A stretch of 64,000 nucleotides of DNA from CAWFPR01 sp963817635 (GTDB taxonomy: Bacteria; Acidobacteriota; Vicinamibacteria; Vicinamibacterales; 2-12-FULL-66-21). The DNA is taken from NCBI GenBank assembly GCA_963817635.1, contig CAWFPR010000014.1:1-64000 (forward strand), in the 5' to 3' direction. The position numbers and the translations under genes were made by a program. Of this stretch, positions 45,027 through 51,800 are shown piece by piece. The notes under the pieces were generated by a model. The model was not told the origin of the DNA. It saw nothing but the letters and a program-made list of their open reading frames with translations, and searched no databases. Numbering within the stretch: the stretch's first letter is position 1; every line of letters starts with the position of its first letter.

Positions 45027-45623
45027 GTGAGACCAGGACCGCTCGTTGTCGGATTGATCGTGGCCGCTGCGCTATGTGGGGCCCCCTCGAGTGTCTCCGG
45101 GCAGAACATGCTGGAGATGCGCCTGGCCGATACGAAGTACCGTTTCGCTGACTGGAACTGCACGTGGAAGTCCGGAGCCGTCGTTGACGTGTTCTATGTC
45201 GGCGTTCCGGGCAGCAACGAACTGAATGCAGGGGGAGGCTTCGCCTTCAAACTCGGCCCGCTGACGTTGACGCCCCTCGTGTATGCGGTGGCCGGGAAGG
45301 AGGGCGGGCAACGCGGCATCAAACTCGCGCTGCTCGCCGCATTCGAGAAAGATCGTTGGAAGGTCCTGTCGTTTGTCGGGGACTACGTCCGGGTGTCGGG
45401 CGAAGTCGACTCCTACCAGGTTCTCGATACCTTCGATGTCACGCGGACGATCGCCGCGCGATGGGAGCTGGGGATGCAGGGCGGCTTCTTTCGCGCGGAT
45501 GGAGCCTGGAACGCGCAGGTTGGTCCCCTGCTCAAGCTGAACGACCGCATGGGGGCGTGGGCGGTCTCCTACCGCTTCGGCAGCCAGAACGAACTGCGCA
45601 TGGGCCGGATGATCGTATTCTAG
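45027..45623 (+). CDS. Exported outer-membrane-like protein of unknown function
   Basis: A 198-residue protein starting at GTG 45027 with signal peptide PLVVGLIVAAALCGAPSSVS. The mature sequence alternates polar and hydrophobic residues in short strands (GGGFAFKLGPLTLTPLVYAV, DRWKVLSFVGDYVRVSGEVD, LKLNDRMGAWAVSYRFGSQN) and ends in Phe. This suggests an 8-stranded beta-barrel or a soluble relative. No family recognised. It is the last of five small genes running in the same direction from 42.9 kb. Confidence 0.6.
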   Translation: MRPGPLVVGLIVAAALCGAPSSVSGQNMLEMRLADTKYRFADWNCTWKSGAVVDVFYVGVPGSNELNAGGGFAFKLGPLTLTPLVYAVAGKEGGQRGIKLALLAAFEKDRWKVLSFVGDYVRVSGEVDSYQVLDTFDVTRTIAARWELGMQGGFFRADGAWNAQVGPLLKLNDRMGAWAVSYRFGSQNELRMGRMIVF

Positions 45624-45844
45624 CGTGCGTCCGAGTCCAGAACGGCGCTCTACCCGGGTAGCGCAGACCCCGCACGGGTCTGGTCTACCCATCATTCTTC
45701 TTCAAACAGTCAATCCCGCGGGCACCATCTACCCGTCGCGCGCGACCGCACCGTGGAGAACCGAGAAATCAGGCCAGTTTCAGCGCGGCCGCCCATGGCA
45801 CACCATTTGGTAACACCCTCCCGGTCCAGGTCGAAGGAGGAGCG

Positions 45845-47182
45845 ATGGGGAATGCCATGTCCCGCGAGACCGATCCCGGCTGCGTCACCGCCACCCTGCT
45901 GGCTGCGCTCACGCGCGGCCTGTCGGTGGTCCGCGAGCCGCGGCTCGTGCGCGAGCATTTCGAAGAAGCCCTCCGCGCTCTCCTGGACGCCACCTCCACC
46001 GCCCTCCGTGACGACCGCGACGCCATCATCCAGCGTCCCGACACGGTGTGGCTCGACGTGCCGGGCCCGCCGTTCGAGCCGCGGCAGCGCATCGAGGTGA
46101 CCTTCGCGCCGGGGCGCACCATCGACGCCCGCACGCGCCAGTTGCTGGCCTCGGCCGCCGGCATCGCGGGCTTCCTGATGGAAATCGAGCGCGCGCACGG
46201 CCGCTGGCCCCTGGCGTGCGCGCGCAGCCAGTCCGACGGCGCCGCACCGCTCATCGGGTCCAGTCCCGAAATGCGCCTGGTGCGCGAGCGCATCGAGAAA
46301 GTGGCCGTGACCGATTTCACCGTGCTCATCGAGGGTGAGTCGGGGACCGGTAAGGAACTCGTGGCGCGTCAGATCCACGAATTGAGCCGCCGACGGCGCG
46401 GGCCGTTCGTGGCCGTCAACTGCGCCGCCATCGTGGAGACGCTCCTCGAGGCGGAGCTGTTCGGGATCGAAGATCGCACCGCGACAGGCGTGCGCGGCCG
46501 GCGCGGCAAGTTCGAACACGCCCACGAGGGAACGCTGTTCCTCGACGAGGTCTCGGACCTCTCATCGTCCGCGCAGGCGAAGCTGCTGCGCGCCATTCAG
46601 GAACTGTCGGTCGAACGCGTGGGCTCGGTCGGCACGCGCGCGGTGGACACGCGGATCATCGTAGCCAGCAATCGCTCGCTTGCCGAGCTGGTCGAGCAAG
46701 GCGGATTTCGCCTCGATCTCTTCTATCGCCTGAACGGCGTCGACGTTCGCGTGCCGCCCCTTCGCCAGCGCGCCGCCGACATCGTCGAACTCGCCGAGTA
46801 CTTCCTCGACCGTCACCGGACGTTCCGGCCGCTGTCGCTGTCCACGGCCGCGATCGACGCGCTGCTGGCGTATCACTGGCCGGGCAACGTCCGCGAACTC
46901 GAACGCGTGGTCGAGCGGGCCGTGGCATTCGCGGGCTCGACCTGTCTCGAGCTGGACGACCTTCCACCGGCGCTCCTCAATGGATACGCAGAGGTTCTCC
47001 TGCCGTCCTTGCAGCGCCAGGAGAGCATGCGCGCCTGGGGAAGCCGCTACGCGCGCCTGGTGCTGGAACGCTGCCAGAACAACAAGCGGAAAGCGTGCCG
47101 CGAGCTGAACATCTCCTACCACACGCTCCAGGCGTATCTCGAGTTCCGTCCCGAGAAAGACCGGATGATGCGCGCCGGGTAA
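45845..47182 (+). CDS. AAA+ enhancer-binding-type regulator lacking GAFTGA
   Basis: A 445-residue protein. The N-terminal ~140 residues are a GAF-like sensory region without an obvious phospho-acceptor. The AAA+ domain has Walker A GESGTGKE, FVAVNCAAIVETLLEAELFG, Walker B LFLDEVSDL and the arginine-finger region. Where sigma-54 activators carry GAFTGA, this protein has IEDRTATGVRGRRGKFE, so the sigma-54 contact is altered or lost. A Fis-like C-terminal helix-turn-helix (NNKRKACRELNISYHTLQAY) remains. ATG 45845 is supported by GGAGGAG just upstream; ATG 45857 is possible. It precedes a long repeat array. Target genes are unknown. Confidence 0.88.
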   Translation: MGNAMSRETDPGCVTATLLAALTRGLSVVREPRLVREHFEEALRALLDATSTALRDDRDAIIQRPDTVWLDVPGPPFEPRQRIEVTFAPGRTIDARTRQLLASAAGIAGFLMEIERAHGRWPLACARSQSDGAAPLIGSSPEMRLVRERIEKVAVTDFTVLIEGESGTGKELVARQIHELSRRRRGPFVAVNCAAIVETLLEAELFGIEDRTATGVRGRRGKFEHAHEGTLFLDEVSDLSSSAQAKLLRAIQELSVERVGSVGTRAVDTRIIVASNRSLAELVEQGGFRLDLFYRLNGVDVRVPPLRQRAADIVELAEYFLDRHRTFRPLSLSTAAIDALLAYHWPGNVRELERVVERAVAFAGSTCLELDDLPPALLNGYAEVLLPSLQRQESMRAWGSRYARLVLERCQNNKRKACRELNISYHTLQAYLEFRPEKDRMMRAG

Positions 47183-47239
47183 CCCGCGCGCGGCGTCGAG
47201 CCGGCGGCCAGCCAGATCGGCGGCCGCTGGCACGTGCCC

Positions 47240-47725
47240 CGATGCGCACGACACCCCGACCCACCCTCTGTGTCTCCGTCCTCCGTCTCTCCTGTGAGGC
47301 CGATGACGAAGCCAGTTCGACCGCGGCTGCCGCCCGCACTGACCTCCAATGCGCACGCCATGCGAGGTCCACCCTCTGTGTCTCCGTCTCTCCGTTCCTC
47401 CTGTGAGGCCGACGACGAAGCCAGTTCGACAGCGGCTGCCCCCCAATGCCCACGACACCCCGACCCACCCTCTGCGTCTCCGTGTCTCCGTCTCTCCCGT
47501 GAGGCCGACCGCGAAGTCAGTTCGACAGCGGCTGCCGCCCGCCTGACCCCAATGCGCACGACAGCCAGACCACCCTCTGTGTCTCTGTCCCTCCGTTCCT
47601 CCTGTGAGGCCGACGACGAAGTCAGCTCGACCGCGGCGACCGCTGGCAATCTGCCCCGATGCGCACGACGCGGCAGGTCCACCCTCTGTGTCTCTGTCCC
47701 TCCGTGCCTCCCGTGAGGCCGATCC
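47240..47725. repeat. Five-copy ~105-bp imperfect tandem repeat
   Basis: The block starting CCACCCTCTG recurs at 47261, 47369, 47465, 47570 and 47679 (spacing 108, 96, 105 and 109). Each unit has a CT-rich part with CTCCGT words, a CCTGTGAGGCCGA-type segment, a CAGTTCGACCGCGGC-type segment and a GCGCACGAC-type end. It fills most of the 576-bp gap 47183-47758. On the minus strand the units read as AGGAGG- and GGAGA-rich sequence running towards tauE's end. No gene is seen in it. Confidence 0.85.
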
Positions 47726-47758
47726 GGTCGCAGCGCGACAGCGAACGCAGGTCGCCTG

Positions 47759-48537
47759 TTACGACAGCGGCGCCCACAGCAGCCAGAGCCCGGACCCCAG
47801 GCCGATGACGATGATCGCGCGCCGCACGAAAATCTGGGGGATGCGCTGCGCGACGCGCGCGGTGAGGTAGCCCCCGAGGATGGCTCCGACGGCCATGGCG
47901 AGCGCCACGGCCCAGTCCACGATCCCGGACGCCGCGAACATCGCGGCCGCGACGAAGTTCATACAGAGCCCGCCCCAGTTCTTGAGGCCGTTCATCCGGT
48001 GAATGTCCGAAAATCCCATGAAGCCCAGCACGGCGAGCATCAGGATGCCGATGCCGGCGCCGAAGTACCCGCCGTAGATGCCGACGAGGAACTGGCACGC
48101 GAGCGCCGCGGCACCGTGTCGCGGTGCAACCCCCCATCGTCTGTCGCGGCGCCGCCCGGTCGAAGTCTCCGCGTCAGCGGGCCCTGCAGCGCGAAGAGCA
48201 GCGTGGCACCGAAGACGAGCCACGGCACGATCATCTCGAAGCGCGCCGCGGGCGTTCGGAGCAGCAGCCAGGCGCCGACGAGGCCGCCGGCCAGGCTCGG
48301 GACGGCGAACACCAGCGCCCAGCGATGGAGGCCCTGGAGCCGCCCACGATAGCCGACCATGCTGCTGACGGCTCCGGGCCACAACGCGACCGTGCTCGTG
48401 GCATTCGCGATGATGGGCGGCACGCCAAGCCCGACGAGCGCGGGAAACGTCAGCAGCGTGCCGCCGCCCGCAATCGAGTTCACCATGCCGCCGAGCACGG
48501 CGGCCACGCACACCGCGAGCAACCGAAGGGGAGACAT
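47759..48537 (-). CDS. TauE/SafE (DUF81) family membrane transporter, one frameshift
   Basis: An inner-membrane protein of about 259 residues with eight predicted helices. The N-terminal half (AVLGGMVNSIAGGGTLLTFP, PPIIANATSTVALWPG) and the C-terminal half (LVGIYGGYFGAGIGILMLAV, NGLKNWGGLCMNFVAAAMFA) carry the two related GxxxG-rich repeats of the TauE/SafE family, implicated in export of sulfonate or sulfite-type anions. The halves are in different frames, joined near 48115. The substrate here is unknown. It lies directly after the ferredoxin-methyltransferase gene in the same direction (7 bp), probably one operon. Confidence 0.85.
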
Positions 48538-48544
48538 CAGCGCG

Positions 48545-49907
48545 TCAACGTCTGGTTCCGATCATGAGCCCGGTCGGTCCGGGCAGCCGCACGTGCTCGA
48601 CGTCGGCGAACCCCGCTTCCCGCAGCCACTCTCCGTACTCCTGCTCCGAGTACGAGCTGCCGGCGCGCGTGCCGACGAGCATGTTGAGCGCGAAGAGCGC
48701 GCCGGATTTCGGCGCCGTCTTCGACGGGTCGAGAATGAAATCCTGAATCACCACGCGGCCGCCTGGCGACGTCGCGGCAAAGCACCGCGAGAACAGGTCG
48801 CGATTGTCCTCGACGCTGAGCATGTGGCAGATTGCCGACAGCAGGATGATGTCGTAGTCCTCACCGAGCCAGGCACTTCTCAGGTCGCCATTGCGCGCGC
48901 GGACGCGATCGCTGAGGTGCGCCGCCGCGATATGCCGTTCGGCGATAGGCGTGACGGCCGGCACGTCGATGATGTCGACCTGCAGGGCCGGGTTCGCCTG
49001 CGCGAACGCGATCGCATACGCGCCGGAGCCGCCTCCGACGTCCAGCATCTTCCTGCTGGCTCTCGAGCGCCGCGGCGCGGACGACCGCCGGAGCGCGCCC
49101 GCCCGCGTTCTTGTGCATGGCCGCGATGAAGGCCTCGGTCCAGGGCACCCCCTGGCTGGCGCTGTCGGCATGTGTCGCGGCGGTGCCGGCAAGGACGGCG
49201 TCGGTCAGCTGCGCCCAGGTGTCCCACAGGTGCACGGTGTGCATGACGGCCGCGCGTGAGTCGTCCTGGCCGCCGGCCGCCAGATACCGCGCCGTCATCG
49301 GCGTGTTGCTATAGGTCTCGCCGCGCTTGTCGAGCAGCCGCATTGCCGCCAGCGCATTGAGCAGCATTCCGGTGGCGCGGGGATCCGCGCCAATCGCGCG
49401 TGCTACCACCGGCGCCGTCGCGCCATCGTTGACCGCGGTGAAGACGTCGAGCTCGATGGCCGTGAGGATCGCCCGGCTTTCCTGGAAGCCGCGTATCGTC
49501 TGCTGGAGCGGGTCGGGCAGCGTGCCGGACGCGTCTTTCTCGCGCACGCTGCTCATGAACCGTGCGCGGTTGGCGCCGATCTCGGCGCGAACGGCGTCGG
49601 GGTCGCGGTTGACGAGCCGCTCGACGACCTGGCCCCGCACGAAGTGACTCTCGACCAGTTCGGCGACGTCCCCGGGCTGCACGCCGGAATACCAGGTGCC
49701 TTCGGGATAGACGACCATGTTCGGCCCGCGCTCGCACAGCCCGAGCGACCCGCTCATCGTGACCTGCACGGCCGTGCCAAGCCCCTGACGGCCGATCTCG
49801 GCGCGAAGCGCGTCGATGACGGCCGCGCCTCCGCGGGTGGCGCAGCTCGGCACCCCTTCCGCTTTCTGCTGGTCGCACACGAAGACGTGATACTGAAACA
49901 CCTGCAT
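48545..49907 (-). CDS. Thioredoxin-like ferredoxin-methyltransferase fusion, one frameshift
   Basis: About 454 residues. ATG 49907 follows GGAGGG. Residues 1-105 resemble a thioredoxin-like [2Fe-2S] ferredoxin: FVCDQQKAEGVPSC (Cys11, Cys22), SGSLGLCERGPNMVVYPEGT (Cys58). The usual TGCLGLC motif has Ser at position 54, so one of four ligands is missing. A helical dimerisation/winged-helix region follows (GFQESRAILTAIELDVFTAV, DPRATGMLLNALAAMRLLDK), then an O-methyltransferase-type SAM domain (MLDVGGGSGAYAIAFAQANP). The frame changes near 49050, just before motif I. The methyl acceptor is unknown. It is divergent from gcvT. Confidence 0.8.
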
Positions 49908-50210
49908 GAACGGACCCTCCGGCTGGGTTGAATCGGCTTCGCGCTCCAGCCATGCAATGCTGCATCCCATCGAGCCGGTCTCTGCGCGGGCGCATACGTC
50001 CGGCAGGCAGACGCGGCCTGGCGATCGCCGCCGGCGCGCCGCCGGATTCCCGACAGAGCTGCCGAGCGACTGCCACCATTTTCCGCAGATTCCTTGACCC
50101 GCGGCCGAGACGCATAGTACCTTTTGACGGTACTGATCGTGCGTTCGGGGTCGCTGTGTGCGGCCATCCGGCCGATCGTGTTCCCCACAGTCCAATCCGG
50201 TTCCACACCG
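49908..50210. other. Divergent intergenic region between fusion gene and gcvT
   Basis: 303 bases that must hold both promoters. No glycine riboswitch is recognisable before gcvT. On the minus strand, the leader of the fusion gene contains GGGAATCCGG and TGCCTGCCGG words that recall cobalamin riboswitches, but the core and B12 box do not match well enough to call one. A small inverted repeat, AGTACC...GGTACT (50117-50134), lies near the middle. Confidence 0.4.
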
Positions 50211-51330
50211 ATGTCCCAGTCCGCGCCCGGCCCGCTCAAGAAGACCCCGCTCAACGCCCGTCATCGTTCCCTCGGTGCCCGAATGGTGGAGTTTGGCGGG
50301 TGGGACATGCCCGTCGAATATTCCGGCCTCGCCGACGAGCACATGGCGGTCCGCACGCGCGCCGGCCTTTTCGACGTCAGCCACATGGGTGAGATCGAAA
50401 TCGCCGGCAAGGACGCGCTCAAAGCGGTCCAGCACATCACCAGCAACGACGCCGGCAAGCTCGCCAACACCCAGATCCAGGTACTCGGCGCTGACGACGC
50501 CGAAGGGCACGTTCGTCGACGACGTCCTGACGTACAAGTTGTCGGACGAGCACTTCATGCTCGTCGTCAACGCGTCGAACATCATCAAGGACTTCAACTG
50601 GATCACCGAGCAGCTCAAGGGCCTCGGCGACGCGGTCGCGGTCAACACCAGCTCGCGCTACGCGCTCATGGCGCTTCAGGGACCGGCCGCGCGCGACGTC
50701 CTCCAGACGCTCACGGGGGCGAATCTGTCGGACGTGAAGTACTACTGGTTCACGACGGGCGAGGTCGCTTCGGTGATGTGCACGATCTCGCGCACCGGCT
50801 ACACCGGCGAAGACGGCTTCGAGGTGTTCGTGCCGCCCGCCCAGGCTGAACGCGTCTGGGATGCGATTCTCCAGGCCGGCAGGTCGCACGGCGTCATTCC
50901 CGCGGGACTCGGCGCGCGCGATACGCTGCGGCTCGAGGCGGCGATGCGCCTCTACGGCAACGACATGGACGAAACGACCACCGTGGTGGAAGCCGACCTC
51001 GGGTGGATTGTCGGATGGAAGAAGGCCGAGTTCCTCGGGCAGGATGTGCTCCAGAAACAGAAGGCGGAGGGCGCCGGGCGCAAGCTGGTCGGCTTCGAAA
51101 TGATCGACCGCGCGATCGGCCGTCACGGGTACGACGTGTACGTCGATGGCCACAAGGCGGGCGTCGTGACGAGCGGCACGCAGACGCCGTTCCTGAAGAA
51201 GGCGATCGGCATGGCGTATCTTCCGGCGAGCCACACGGCGCCCGGCAGCGAATTCGACATCGAAATCCGCGGCAGGCGGGCGAAGGCGCACGTGGTGCCC
51301 CTGCCGTTCTACAAGAGGCAGAAGGCGTAG
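50211..51330 (+). CDS. gcvT: Glycine cleavage T protein (aminomethyltransferase), one frameshift
   Basis: Transfers the methylene carbon of glycine from lipoyl-H-protein to tetrahydrofolate. ATG 50211 gives a start with KKTPLNARHRSLGARMVEFG and WDMPVEYSG, and DVSHMGEIEIAG follows. Near 50480 the frame moves: LANTQIQ continues as YSALTTPKGTFVDDVLTYKL once one G is skipped at CAGGTAC. Then SRTGYTGEDGFEVFVPP and GARDTLRLEAAMRLYGNDMD match the folate-binding part. About 373 residues, normal. It heads the gcvT-gcvH-gcvP cluster. A single-base insertion error is likely. Confidence 0.93.
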
Positions 51331-51376
51331 GGCGGGGCTTCAGCCGCACCAATTACGCCAATTACGCGGAGCCAGC

Positions 51377-51748
51377 ATGTATCCAGCAGATCTGAAATAC
51401 ACGAAAGACCACGAGTGGGTCCGTCTCGACGGAGCGCAGGCGCACATCGGCATCACCGACTACGCCGCGAAGTCCCTCGGCGACATCGTCTACCTGGAGC
51501 TGCCGGAGGTGGGGCGGACGTTCGCCAGGGGCGACGTCTTCGGCACCGTGGAGTCCGTGAAGGCGGTCTCCGAGCTGTATTGCCCGGTCAGCGGGGAAGT
51601 CACCGAGGTCAACACGAAGCTGGCCGAGAAGCCCGAAGCCGTGAACTCGGATCCGCACGGCTCGTGGATGATCGCCGTGAAGGTGACCGACGAAGCCGAC
51701 GCGAAGGAGCTGCTCGACGCGGCGCAGTACACGGATCTCACGAAATAG
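51377..51748 (+). CDS. gcvH: Glycine cleavage H protein (lipoyl carrier)
   Basis: A 123-residue lipoyl carrier that shuttles the aminomethyl group between the P, T and L proteins. HEWVRLDGAQAHIGITDYAA is the typical start, and the lipoylated lysine is K62 in GTVESVKAVSELYCP. It ends with VKVTDEADAKELLDAAQY. The frame is intact. It lies 46 bp after gcvT and 52 bp before gcvP, evidently one operon. The gap from gcvT holds a short direct repeat CAATTACGC. Confidence 0.97.
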   Translation: MYPADLKYTKDHEWVRLDGAQAHIGITDYAAKSLGDIVYLELPEVGRTFARGDVFGTVESVKAVSELYCPVSGEVTEVNTKLAEKPEAVNSDPHGSWMIAVKVTDEADAKELLDAAQYTDLTK

Positions 51749-51800
51749 ACGCTCCGCAGGATCGCCGGGCCGGCCACTGTCGCGCCCGGCGCACACACAT

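Noticed and set aside
49908..50210. Glycine riboswitch ahead of gcvT
   Set aside because: The tandem aptamer core with its conserved GGA/GAG elements could not be found on the plus strand.
48861..50648. Much longer N-terminus for the ferredoxin-methyltransferase
   Set aside because: The upstream extension is unconserved, Arg/Gly-rich and crosses the gcvT start, while ATG 49907 has a good ribosome site and begins exactly at the ferredoxin fold.
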